The notes beneath the pieces are model-generated. The model had not been told where the DNA came from, searched no databases, and worked only from the letters and a program-made list of their open reading frames with translations. Below are positions 14,819-21,862 of a stretch of 31,945 bases of DNA, piece by piece (within the stretch, counting starts at the first letter, position 1; each line of letters opens with the position of its first letter). This DNA comes from a virus, in the IMG/VR virus record IMGVR_UViG_3300013125_000682, positions 1 to 31,945 of that record. The stretch is one strand, 5' to 3'. Both the position numbers and the translations under genes were made by a program.

Positions 14819-15991
14819 TCATAGGCTCATGGCCCTCAAAGCATTGGCCTGGTTGCCATCGAATTCATGCAGCCAGGGCTTCGGGTCCTCGAAGTCAGCC
14901 AGGCCCTCATTGATCAGTCGGTGTCGGGCGCCGAGGAACGTCTCGGGGTTCAGTTCAATGCCCACCGCATCGCGGCCCCATTTCGAGGCGGCAAGCAGTG
15001 TCGTGCCCATGCCCGCATAGGGATCGAATACCAGATCTCCCGGCCGGCTGCCCAGGTTCACGCAGATCTCGGCCAACAGCAAGGGGAATGTCGCTATGCC
15101 CTCGATCAATTCCCCCCTCACCCCGCCCTCTCCCGCCAGGGGAGAGGGGATTTCAACAATCGGCGCGGGCTCGGACGGTATCTCCCACACGGAGCGGAGC
15201 AATGCGCCGGGCCGGGATTTGATGCCCTCGATCATGCGCCGTTTGGTATCGCATGGGTCCTCACCGGCCTGGCCGCGCCGCCGAGCGCCCCTACTGACAC
15301 CCTTGAACGGGCGCTTCAATTGCGCGGCGGTCTTGCTCGAATATTCCTGCAATACTGCGTTGCGGTCAACCACATGATCCGGATTCGCGGCAAACAATAG
15401 GATTTCGTCAGCCTCATATTGGATTGCGCTATCCGAGGCTGAAAACACAAGCACATCCTCATGGGAATGCGACGGCCGATCTGCGGCCCCGCGGCGTGAG
15501 TCCTTCTTGTCCCAGGTGATTCTGAGGATCGGGCACCAGCCCACTTCTGCGAGTGCTATCCGAGTATATTCCGGTATGAGGAGCTGACATTTGCGGCTCG
15601 CCCCCGGCTCACGAGCGCCCTTCACCTGGAAACGATAATCGATAGCGCCGGAGTCCCCGGACCGCCGATAGTCCCCGCCCGTCGATCCTGTCCCGTTGAA
15701 CGTGTCCTGTATGATCCAAAACATCACCGCGTCCGGTGTGGCAATGCGGAGCAATTCAGCCGCCAGCTCCTGCTGATAGGCTATGTATTCTCTTCTTGAT
15801 GCTTCCTGGCCGCGCTGCCGACAATGCCGGTAATCGACCTTCCTAAAATACGGCGGGCTAGTCGCGATGAGCTTGGCTATGCCGCCCGGCAGCAACCGCG
15901 ATTGCTCCAGAGCATCGCCGCACTGCATCAACCAACGGCCCGGCTGCGAAGGCCGTTCGCGTGTGAATATGAAATTGCCTCGTTTCGACAC
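14819..15991 (-). CDS. DNA methyltransferase (N4/N6 amino-MTase, beta-type motif order)
   Basis: The chosen start is GTG 15991, with AAGGGG about 8 bases upstream, giving 390 residues. The first 25 residues are basic and aromatic. A catalytic TSPPY motif lies at residues 44-48 and the AdoMet-binding FDPYAGMGTT motif at about 322-331. TSPPY before FDPYAGMG is the beta-type order of N4-cytosine and N6-adenine enzymes, and TSPPY is more common in N4-cytosine members; the base modified cannot be read from sequence alone. An in-frame family D unit (SPLAGEGGVRGE) lies at about 280-293. No restriction gene is nearby, so an orphan, anti-restriction role is likely. Confidence 0.83.
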   Translation of the reverse strand: MSKRGNFIFTRERPSQPGRWLMQCGDALEQSRLLPGGIAKLIATSPPYFRKVDYRHCRQRGQEASRREYIAYQQELAAELLRIATPDAVMFWIIQDTFNGTGSTGGDYRRSGDSGAIDYRFQVKGAREPGASRKCQLLIPEYTRIALAEVGWCPILRITWDKKDSRRGAADRPSHSHEDVLVFSASDSAIQYEADEILLFAANPDHVVDRNAVLQEYSSKTAAQLKRPFKGVSRGARRRGQAGEDPCDTKRRMIEGIKSRPGALLRSVWEIPSEPAPIVEIPSPLAGEGGVRGELIEGIATFPLLLAEICVNLGSRPGDLVFDPYAGMGTTLLAASKWGRDAVGIELNPETFLGARHRLINEGLADFEDPKPWLHEFDGNQANALRAMSL

Positions 15992-16032
15992 GCCAAAACC
16001 CCTTTCAACCACAGATTACGCAGATACCGGAT

Positions 16033-16134
16033 TCATCGCACCGGCCCGAGCTGCCGGATGATCTCGATCAGCAGGACTGCGAGTAATAGGATTGCCTCAA
16101 ACAATAGGCGAGCCAATACCTCGATAATCATCAT
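16033..16134 (-). CDS. Very small membrane peptide
   Basis: The frame starts at ATG 16134, overlapping the preceding stop (ATGATG with TGA), and gives 33 residues: MMIIEVLARLLFEAILLLAV followed by a short charged end. It is one hydrophobic helix. The overlap and length suggest translation coupled to the upstream small membrane gene. No family recognised. Confidence 0.4.
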   Translation of the reverse strand: MMIIEVLARLLFEAILLLAVLLIEIIRQLGPVR

Positions 16135-16361
16135 TCGCCCCGTGTGATTCCGCCTCTGATTGAATCATCCATAGCATCCGACCGCTCGCCGGTAGGCGAA
16201 TAGCCGACAGGCCAGCGATGTATCCAAAAAAGCGGCTTCGGATTTACGATCACTTGCGGCCGGTCGCGCAACATCGCGAACATGGTCAGCAGCCCCAGGC
16301 CATAGCAGAGGCTGCCAATCACCACCAGCGTCAACAATATGTTGTGAAGTTCAAGCGTCAT
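16131..16361 (-). CDS. Small membrane protein
   Basis: The 76-residue protein starts at ATG 16361, with AAAGG about 9 bases upstream. The N-terminal half is a hydrophobic helix (HNILLTLVVIGSLCYGLGLL) followed by TMFAMLRDR. The rest is soluble and ends in a charged tail (DDSIRGGITRGE). It lies next to two other small membrane genes in the semi-early region. No known family. Confidence 0.55.
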   Translation of the reverse strand: MTLELHNILLTLVVIGSLCYGLGLLTMFAMLRDRPQVIVNPKPLFWIHRWPVGYSPTGERSDAMDDSIRGGITRGE

Positions 16362-16389
16362 TATGAGCGCCTTTCGTTGCCTTCGGTTG

Positions 16390-16450
16390 AGGGGTGAGGA
16401 AGTGATTTCCGGGACCGGAAATCACTTCCTCACGCTTTCCCAGCGCCCCT
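16390..16450. repeat. E-type hairpin with variant stem
   Basis: A 19-bp perfect stem (GTGAGGAAGTGATTTCCGG and its mirror, GA loop) lies at 16394-16433, followed by GCTTTCCCAGCGCCCCTC. This tail matches the other E elements although the stem is different. A family B unit follows near 16470-16491. Confidence 0.8.
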
Positions 16451-16488
16451 CGGGTTTGCTGCGCTGAATCACCGGCGAGACGCCGGCG

Positions 16489-16692
16489 CTACCAATACAT
16501 GGGAGTTTTTGCGGAGGGGTCCGGGGAGGAGCTTTTTGCAAAAAGCTCTTCCCCGGAGGCTTTTTCAGGCTCTCTTCGGCTTTCAGCCTGCCCTGCATCC
16601 GCCAGCACCCAGATCGTCACCACGAGCCAGACCAGAAACAGGTAACCCAGCGCTTGCAGCCCGCAATAAACCATGTTCGCGACATCATCCAT
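16489..16692 (-). CDS. Small membrane protein with a repeat-encoded C-terminus
   Basis: The 67-residue protein starts at ATG 16692 and overlaps the end of the GemA-like gene. It has one strong transmembrane helix (LQALGYLFLVWLVVTIWVLA). The last part, from about residue 42 to the end (GEELFAKSSSPDPSAKTPMYW as two stretches), is encoded by a family E hairpin and its flanks. The original C-terminus was probably replaced. It may be inner-membrane-bound; no family is recognised. Confidence 0.5.
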   Translation of the reverse strand: MDDVANMVYCGLQALGYLFLVWLVVTIWVLADAGQAESRREPEKASGEELFAKSSSPDPSAKTPMYW

Positions 16693-17212
16693 CGTCTGAC
16701 AGCCCCTTCCGGAGTCGGATCTCCCGGACGGCCTTCAGAGCAACCTCATATTGCCGCAGATTTAGGAACCGGATATCCTCAACCGCGAAGCGTTTCTTCA
16801 AGAACGCTCGCAGGGCCGCATTCTGGTTGATGGTGCCGTATCCTGGTGTGGTGTTGAACAGCGCATCGAGTTTCCGGAGCTGCGCAGGGTTCGGCATGCC
16901 CCGCCGATCGCCAAGCTCCTCATATTTCAGCGGCGCTCGACCCGTAGCGCCGGCATCTTGCCGGTAATTCTTGTCGAGCGCCTGCCATTCTTCCCTGGTC
17001 AGCAAATACCCGTTCCATCCGAGGCGCTTGAACTCCCGTTGCAGAGCCGGCATCTGATCCGGCGTGATATCACGTGCGGATGAATGTCCGGTTACACGCT
17101 CCAGGATGATCCGATAGGCATCATCCGACAAACAGAGTTGCTTCTTGGCAATGTGAAGCTTCGCCAGGACTGCTCGGGATAGTTTGGATATGCCTTTGTG
17201 ATCGGGTTGCAT
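16685..17212 (-). CDS. gemA: GemA/gp16-like regulatory protein (DUF1018)
   Basis: Starting at ATG 17212 gives 175 residues; a TTG further upstream (17224) is possible. The conserved core reads LAKLHIAKKQLCLSDDAYR, then ILERVTGHSSARDITPDQM and LQREFKRLGW. This is the DUF1018/gp16 (GemA) family of Mu-like phages, which modulates host gene expression. A family B insertion (KNYRQDAGATG, near residues 82-92) lies between this core and a second helical half (LFNTTPGYG, NQNAALRAFLKKRF). The insertion sits at a probable domain boundary. The neighbours are a small membrane protein downstream and a short helical protein upstream. Confidence 0.83.
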   Translation of the reverse strand: MQPDHKGISKLSRAVLAKLHIAKKQLCLSDDAYRIILERVTGHSSARDITPDQMPALQREFKRLGWNGYLLTREEWQALDKNYRQDAGATGRAPLKYEELGDRRGMPNPAQLRKLDALFNTTPGYGTINQNAALRAFLKKRFAVEDIRFLNLRQYEVALKAVREIRLRKGLSDDG

Positions 17213-17227
17213 GGTCAAATCCAAGAT

Positions 17228-17318
17228 CCTTAACCGCGAATTACGCAGATGGCGCAGATTCCTGTACGGCGCGCATGGCGTGCGCCCTCCCGAGGGCGAC
17301 CGCCGGTCGCCCCTACCG
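17228..17318. repeat. Family F arm plus family A pair
   Basis: An F-type arm (AATTACGCAGATGGCGCAGA) is followed by a family A pair (GGCGCGCATGGCGTGCGCCC and GGGCGACCGCCGGTCGCCC), whose end forms the stop region of the next gene. Confidence 0.8.
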
Positions 17319-17507
17319 CGGCGTTTCGGTTTTCAGTCTCTCCGAGGCATCCAGGATGATCGCCGCACATGAGGGCAATAGCCGGGCCAGAACATCTTTT
17401 GGCGTCCATTGCTTCGTCAGACCTTTCCTGATAGCCCGGATGCCGTCCTCCGCCCGTTTCAGCTCGCTAATGACCGACCGTTCTTCTTCGGTTAGGGGTG
17501 CTTTCAT
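17313..17507 (-). CDS. Small helical protein of unknown function
   Basis: The 64-residue protein starts at ATG 17507, with GAGGG in the spacing for a Shine-Dalgarno. It begins MKAPLTEEERSVISELKRAE, an amphipathic helix. The middle contains RLLPSCAAIILDASE and the end is short and charged. The Shine-Dalgarno overlaps family F sequence and the stop lies at the edge of a family A unit. No family is known. Confidence 0.5.
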   Translation of the reverse strand: MKAPLTEEERSVISELKRAEDGIRAIRKGLTKQWTPKDVLARLLPSCAAIILDASERLKTETPR

Positions 17508-17550
17508 GTTTCCCTCTGCGCAATCTGCGGATTATCTCTTCTGCAAACAG

Positions 17551-17645
17551 TGGAGAGAGGCGGATCGAGCTGGGAGGCCCTTTTCCTACGCCGTGGACAT
17601 TCAGTCGGATATGATGAACTGAAATGCATAGGCCGCCTCTCTCCA
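17551..17645. other. Long-range inverted repeat
   Basis: TGGAGAGAGGCGG at 17551-17563 pairs perfectly with CCGCCTCTCTCCA at 17633-17645, leaving a 69-base loop. A short minus-strand frame covers part of the loop and overlaps the next start, but support for it is weak. The repeat may be a structured RNA or a repeat remnant. Confidence 0.35.
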
Positions 17646-17709
17646 AAGTGGGCCAGGCTCTCCAGCCTGGCATTCAATCAATAGGCAGGCTCGAAAGCCT
17701 GCCCCACAA
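17646..17709. repeat. Family C pair
   Basis: GGGCCAGGCTCTCCAGCC and a mirrored GGCTCGAAAGCCTGCCCC unit are separated by about 15 bases. Confidence 0.8.
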
Positions 17710-17715
17710 ATACAA

Positions 17716-18225
17716 TTACCCCGCCCGCGGGCAATCGCCGTCTGTGGGCGGACCCGCGGGTCCGCCCCTACCCACGCCTTTCGGCCGCAATTGCCGCACC
17801 TTCTGGCTCACAAGGGCCATCGTGGCCCCGTGTGGGCCAGGCTTTCCAGCCTGGCATTCGGGCGACGCATGCGTCGCCCCTACCGTAGCGCCGGCGTCTC
17901 GCCGGTTATTTTCGGGCGCTCCAGGATGACACAGGTCGATGAATTGCTCGAAGCCGTCCAGAAGCTTCTGAAATATCTCCTGTTGTTTGACCAGGGCCCG
18001 AATCACCCTGTCGAGCATTTCGTCGACCTGCGTTTCCATGTCGTCAAACCGCTCGATCACGTCATGCAGGGTTGGTTTGGAGTCCCATTTCCGTTTGGTC
18101 GCCCGCTCGATCATCAAATCGACCAACTCCTCGGATTCCGCCTGCGTCAATGGTACGGTTTTGACCGCCTCCTGGAAGGAGGTCTTGTCCGCAAGGTCCA
18201 GGAGTTTCTTTAGATTGTCAGCCAT
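17716..18225 (-). CDS. Helical phage protein with a repeat-encoded C-terminal part
   Basis: The 169-residue protein starts at ATG 18225. The first 100 residues are helical and charged (LLDLADKTSFQEAVKTVPLT, DMETQVDEMLDRVIRALVKQ), probably a coiled coil. From about residue 107 to the end, the sequence matches translated repeats: NRRDAGATVGATHASPE from B and A, then a C unit (QAGKPGPH) and another A-like end (GGPAGPPTDGD). The native C-terminus may have been replaced. Family unknown. Confidence 0.6.
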   Translation of the reverse strand: MADNLKKLLDLADKTSFQEAVKTVPLTQAESEELVDLMIERATKRKWDSKPTLHDVIERFDDMETQVDEMLDRVIRALVKQQEIFQKLLDGFEQFIDLCHPGAPENNRRDAGATVGATHASPECQAGKPGPHGATMALVSQKVRQLRPKGVGRGGPAGPPTDGDCPRAG

Positions 18226-18239
18226 TGCCTAATCCTTTC

Positions 18240-18357
18240 GCCCTCACCCTAACCCTCTCCCGCAAGGGGAGAGGGGAATTTGCCCACGAGACGCCTGCGC
18301 TACGGTAGGGCCGACCGGCGGTCGCCCGATAGATGGGCGCATGCCATGCGCCCCTAC
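18240..18357. repeat. Family D, B fragment and family A
   Basis: CCCTCACCCTAACCCTCTCC with its GGGGAGAGGGG arm, then a short B-type remnant (GAGACGCCTGCGCTAC) and a family A pair (GGCCGACCGGCGGTCGCCC, GGGCGCATGCCATGCGCCC). Confidence 0.85.
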
Positions 18358-18373
18358 AGCCCCTTGGGACTTG

Positions 18374-18685
18374 CTAATTAACGTACAGGCCCTGCGAGGC
18401 CCGCAGCCGTCCCATTTCGAGCAGGTCGAAGTACCGGGCCATGGCCATGATGATGTCCTGGCGATTGCGTTTCAGCGCCTGAATGGCCTCATGAATGGAT
18501 CGGTGAATTTCCTCACGGCTCGCAACACGGCCGCAGGCGCCCTTCCGCGCCGCCTCCGCCTGGAGTTTCAGCCCTTCTTTGACGAGCTCCACGTCCCGAT
18601 CGCTGACCTCTATGCCCAGGCCCCGCAACCACCGTGTGTCGGCATCCACACAAAGCCCCATGCATGCCGCGTGATGACTAGACAT
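18374..18685 (-). CDS. Small helical phage protein after Gam
   Basis: Starting at ATG 18685, which overlaps the Gam stop, the protein has 103 residues. It has two or three Cys near the N-terminus (HHAACMGLCVD), a helical middle (VELVKEGLKLQAEAARKGAC) and a helical C-terminus (IQALKRNRQDIIMAMARYFD). No repeat lies inside. The overlap with gam suggests coupled translation. Family not recognised. Confidence 0.55.
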   Translation of the reverse strand: MSSHHAACMGLCVDADTRWLRGLGIEVSDRDVELVKEGLKLQAEAARKGACGRVASREEIHRSIHEAIQALKRNRQDIIMAMARYFDLLEMGRLRASQGLYVN

Positions 18686-19243
18686 CCGACACCTCCGCAA
18701 GCTTCTCCCGGTCGGGTTCCACAAAAAACACATCGCCGCCCTTCCGTTTCGTCAATCCGAGCACCTCGAGGACCCCATCGGCGAGCTTGAAGATCGCGGA
18801 CTTCAGGACGTATTTTTCGGTGTGAATAGCAACAACCGGCCGGGTAGCGGACTGCTTTGGCCAGGTCTCCAATGTCTGGATCAATGCGGCCATCTCTTCG
18901 GTCCCCTTCTTAGGAACTCCGGAATCTCATCCTTGGCCTTGCGCCAACCCACCTGCCCGAAATCCAGTTTGACCGCTTTTTTCTTGCCAAGAAGCTCATC
19001 CCTGTGCGCAGTGACGTATGTTTCCACCGCGGCCAAAAGCGGCTGGCGTTCATCCGCCAATTCTGCCTTGCGCTTGGCATAGCGGTCTTTGAGCCGTTGT
19101 TTTTCGATGTTGTATTCCGTCTCATTCGCCTCGATGGCCAGATCGAGCCGGCCGATCAACCTGAGATGCGCCTCCAGGTCCTCGATGCAGGTTATCCCGC
19201 CCTGCTCGCCTCTATGCCTAAGTGATATTGCTGCCTGTGCCAT
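18678..19243 (-). pseudogene. gam: gam-like host-nuclease inhibitor, split by a frameshift
   Basis: Two overlapping frames together match Mu Gam, which binds DNA ends and blocks exonucleases such as RecBCD. The first frame (start ATG 19243) gives IEANETEYNIEKQRLKDRYA, then VGWRKAKDEIP, and stops at 18881. The second frame carries VPKKGTEEMAALIQTLET, then VLEVLGLTKRKGGDVFFVEP and ends at 18678. Joined after DEIPE they form a continuous Gam-like chain. One missing base (a G in a short GG run near 18920) explains the break. A true mutation would disable Gam; an assembly error is equally possible. Confidence 0.75.
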
Positions 19244-19261
19244 TTCTCTCCTCTTGCCCTC

Positions 19262-19343
19262 ACCCCAAAGTGCGATCCCTATCCGCAGTTTCCACAGATT
19301 TTCACAGAACGGAATCTGTGTAATCGGTGCAATCTGCGGATGC
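19262..19343. repeat. Family F inverted repeat with a D remnant
   Basis: Arms ATCCGCAGTTTCCACAGATT and TGTGTAATCGGTGCAATC..TGCGGAT lie upstream of the Gam start, next to a CCCTCACCCC fragment. Confidence 0.75.
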
Positions 19344-19346
19344 TCT

Positions 19347-20162
19347 TCACTCCGCTTCTGCTACCTGCATGATCTCACCAGTGACCCCGCAGGCGGTTGT
19401 GCCCATCATCCGTCGAGCTCGTGCGGCCGCGGCCTGTTCTTCTCTGATGCGGGCCAGCATGCCCACGCTCAACCCGATTTTGCCCGTGCCCGGGTCCCGG
19501 TAGAAATCTCTCCGGAATGTCCGCACCACGTATCCAATGGTGACGTAAATCGCATCGGGACTGTAGTTTGTCCCGATGCCCGGAGTTTTTGACAGGACCT
19601 CCTGCAGCTCTCGCTGCGTGTGCTGCGATCCATCCTTGAGCATTCCAAGCAACGCATCTTCGATGCGCTGTCGCCGCAGCTCCGTAACTGATGTTGCCGA
19701 CATTTGAACCTCCCAAACCTTCACGTCCCCTTCGGGACCATGCCAAAGTTGAAAAATACGGGAATCCGGGTATCGTTCCCGGATTGCATCCACGGTCTCC
19801 GATCGCTTGACAAGCCGCAATCCAGGAGACCGGCGAGACGCCGGCGCTACAGAAATCAACCACGACAGCCGCCCTTTGCCGGATGCCAGGGCCTCGGCAG
19901 CCTCACGATCCCGAATGATCGCGGCCAGCTTCTCGACGATCTTCTCGCCATTGCCCCCATAGCTGCCCCTGCGGATCTTCGATAACGTCCCTGCCGATAT
20001 CCCGGCCTCGCGGGCAAGCTCCGCAGCCCGTCCCTTCGGCGCAGCGGCCAGGTAGGAGGCCAGGAGATGGCCTGCCGGGGAGGATGTTTTTGCAAAAACA
20101 CCCTCCCCGGACCCCTCCCCAAAAACTCTATTGTCATGCGGCTTTGCCGGTCTTCTGTTCAT
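19347..20162 (-). CDS. HTH-type early regulator with E and B insertions
   Basis: Starting at ATG 20162 (overlapping the upstream stop as TAATG), the protein has 271 residues. Residues about 30-85 form an XRE-like HTH (RAAELAREAGISAGTLSKIR). A second helical region (RRQRIEDALLGMLKDGSQHT, then LQEVLSKTPGIGTNYSPDAI) resembles a winged helix. The C-terminus has the long helix LARIREEQAAAARARR. A family E hairpin encodes residues about 11-31 (VFGEGSGEGVFAKTSSP) between the start and the HTH. A family B unit encodes VAPASRRSP near residue 108. The likely role is DNA binding; no family was named. Confidence 0.6.
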   Translation of the reverse strand: MNRRPAKPHDNRVFGEGSGEGVFAKTSSPAGHLLASYLAAAPKGRAAELAREAGISAGTLSKIRRGSYGGNGEKIVEKLAAIIRDREAAEALASGKGRLSWLISVAPASRRSPGLRLVKRSETVDAIRERYPDSRIFQLWHGPEGDVKVWEVQMSATSVTELRRQRIEDALLGMLKDGSQHTQRELQEVLSKTPGIGTNYSPDAIYVTIGYVVRTFRRDFYRDPGTGKIGLSVGMLARIREEQAAAARARRMMGTTACGVTGEIMQVAEAE

Positions 20163-20512
20163 TATTTGGCTGCCTTTTCCAAGCTCGCGGCCATGATCCG
20201 CCTCGCCAAGGCTTTCAGGTCGTCGGTTGCTTTTCCCGACGCGTGTGAGCTGAGCCACTCGTCAATCAGCTCCAGGACCCGGTTAGGATCGTTCAGAGCA
20301 CCAGCGATGTTGGCGGCCAGCTTGAACAGGGCAATATGGACGGGCCGAATCTCATCGGCCTGAATGCGTCGCACCGCCTTTTCCAGCATTACGTAAGCCC
20401 TTTTGGCCACGTGATATGCCCGTGTCTTGCGGCCCTCCTGGTCCAATTGCAACGCCCGCCCCATCAACGCCATCGCTGCCCGGTGATATTGTCTGGCTTT
20501 TTTTTCGTTCAT
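20162..20512 (-). CDS. Small all-helical protein
   Basis: Starting at ATG 20512, 116 residues. It begins MNEKKARQYHRAAMALMGRA and has TPR-like helix pairs (RAYHVAKRAYVMLEKAVRRI, ALFKLAANIAGALN and DDLKALARRIMAAS). A longer frame upstream crosses a family C unit and lacks support. The stop overlaps the next start (TAATG), so the two genes are probably co-translated. Function unknown. Confidence 0.55.
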   Translation of the reverse strand: MNEKKARQYHRAAMALMGRALQLDQEGRKTRAYHVAKRAYVMLEKAVRRIQADEIRPVHIALFKLAANIAGALNDPNRVLELIDEWLSSHASGKATDDLKALARRIMAASLEKAAK

Positions 20513-20565
20513 CGTTTCGCTTTTCCCCGGCAGGCTGGAAAGCCTGCCCCACATCTGGGGTCGTA

Positions 20566-20897
20566 CTACTTCCTCAATTGTTCGAACAGGTCGCCGGATT
20601 CGCCGGGAGCTGTAGGTGGAGCCGCTTTTTCCGGTAGGGACCGGCCTCCGCGCCGGTCCTTGCCGCACTCGGTCCGGGTGATGGAAACGATCTTCCCATC
20701 GAGCCTGAACACTGCATAACATTTGCCTTCGACCACGATGTATCGGACCGATCTGGCGAGCTGCTTGTCCTGTTCCGCGACGGCGGGTTCGCCCGCCGCG
20801 GCAGCGCTTCTCGTGATTGTGGGTTGTCCTCCTGCGAGCCAGCCCAGAAAGGCCAGCGACGCTATTGCCGTAATATGTTCAATGCATTGCGCAACAT
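20566..20897 (-). pseudogene. Small exported protein gene broken by a frameshift
   Basis: ATG 20897 has an AAGGAAGG Shine-Dalgarno and opens MLRNALNILRQ, then meets TAG at 20862. A different frame from just upstream of that point continues without a stop to 20566: IASLAFLGWLAGGQPTITRS, then YIVVEGKCYAVFRLDGKIVS and a C-terminus FEQLRK. Adding one base near 20868 would join the parts into an exported protein of about 108 residues with a signal peptide. It may be a true mutation or an assembly error. No family is recognised. Confidence 0.45.
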
Positions 20898-20914
20898 CTC
20901 AAACCTTCCTTCCG

Positions 20915-21055
20915 AATTACCGGCAAGATGCCGGCGCTACGAAACACAACCCGAAACTGCAGATTGCGCGGATTACGTAGGGGCGCATGCCATGCGCCCT
21001 TCTCCCGGGCGACCGCCGGTCGCCCCTACAGCAAATCTGTGTAATCTGCGGATGA
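20915..21055. repeat. Family B, then family F with nested A
   Basis: A B unit (TTACCGGCAAGATGCCGGCG) is followed by an F left arm (CTGCAGATTGCGCGGATTACG), a nested A pair (GGGGCGCATGCCATGCGCCC, GGGCGACCGCCGGTCGCCC) and an F right arm (CTGTGTAATCTGCGGATG). The right arm forms the end of the next gene. Confidence 0.85.
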
Positions 21056-21859
21056 TTCCCTCTTCTCCTCAACCCGGTAGGTCACTCCCGCGCCTCGCCG
21101 CCATTTCCGTTTCCTTGCGATGGTCACCTGGTATCCCTCCGCGGCGAGCAGGTCCAGAGCGGCCCTGATAGCATTGCCCGCCTTGGGGCCGGTTAACCCC
21201 CCCGTGGGAATATCCGAAGCCGTGAACGTCTCTCCGAGGCGCCCGCGGAAGAAGAGCCGGAGGGTCGATTGATGCTCCGGTGGATCATACCTATATGCTC
21301 CGCCCTCTTGAGGAGTGAAAACTCCGCGGCCTGTCAATCCCTTCCATGCGAACTTGAAGGACTTACTGTCATATCCGCCGGCGCCTACCATCACCGCCTT
21401 GAGTTCCTCTCGTGTGAAATGTCCCATTCCCTCCGCAGCCAGCCTCATCCGACCGGAATAGGTGGGCAGACGGTTCCCCTCACCCCTCGGGTTATCTGTA
21501 GGGGCGCATGGCGTGCGCCCTTCTCCCGCGCGACCGCCGGTCGCCCCTACGGCGCCCCCTCGCCCGCTGGGAGAGGGTTGGCGGGAGGGTGGCAGATTCG
21601 GGTCCATGAAATTGCCCTCGTCATCCAGATATGGCGCATAATCGCCCGTGCGTATGACCTGCCGGAATGCGATCTCATATTCGCCCGACGGCAGCCGCTT
21701 GCAGGCCGCGAAGCGCACGTAACCCATCCTGATCAACTCCTCGAGGTAATCGAGCGCATCACGCGGCATGACTTCCCCGAGTAGCTCGACATCCTGGAGC
21801 GTCACAGTCACGGAATTGCCGAGCAGGGCCCAGACAGCATTGCAAGTAGCGAGGTCCAT
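21026..21859 (-). CDS. Protein downstream of the B gene, unknown function, with repeats inside and at the end
   Basis: The 277-residue protein starts at ATG 21859, with GGAGG upstream, 3 bases after the B-like gene stop. Segments include DALDYLEELIRMGYVRFAA, FTREELKAVMVGAGGYDS and AGNAIRAALDLLAAEGYQVT, probably winged-helix-like modules. D and A repeats encode residues about 92-120 (LPPSRQPSPSGRGGAVGAT and what follows). The last ten residues (SSADYTDLL) come from a family F arm. Its function is unknown, but it is tightly linked to the transposition genes. Confidence 0.6.
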   Translation of the reverse strand: MDLATCNAVWALLGNSVTVTLQDVELLGEVMPRDALDYLEELIRMGYVRFAACKRLPSGEYEIAFRQVIRTGDYAPYLDDEGNFMDPNLPPSRQPSPSGRGGAVGATGGRAGEGRTPCAPTDNPRGEGNRLPTYSGRMRLAAEGMGHFTREELKAVMVGAGGYDSKSFKFAWKGLTGRGVFTPQEGGAYRYDPPEHQSTLRLFFRGRLGETFTASDIPTGGLTGPKAGNAIRAALDLLAAEGYQVTIARKRKWRRGAGVTYRVEEKRESSADYTDLL

Positions 21860-21862
21860 ATC

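Noticed and set aside
14700-14822. A longer N-terminus for the MazG-like protein
   Set aside because: The extension is only translated repeat C and E; ATG 14699 has a strong ribosome site and the family starts there.
17504-17628. A 41-residue minus-strand gene overlapping the next start
   Set aside because: It has no clear ribosome site, and its second half is family F repeat sequence.
18881-18930. Programmed frameshift to make Gam
   Set aside because: No convincing slippery site or stimulatory structure was seen, and a single missing G in a short run explains the break more simply.
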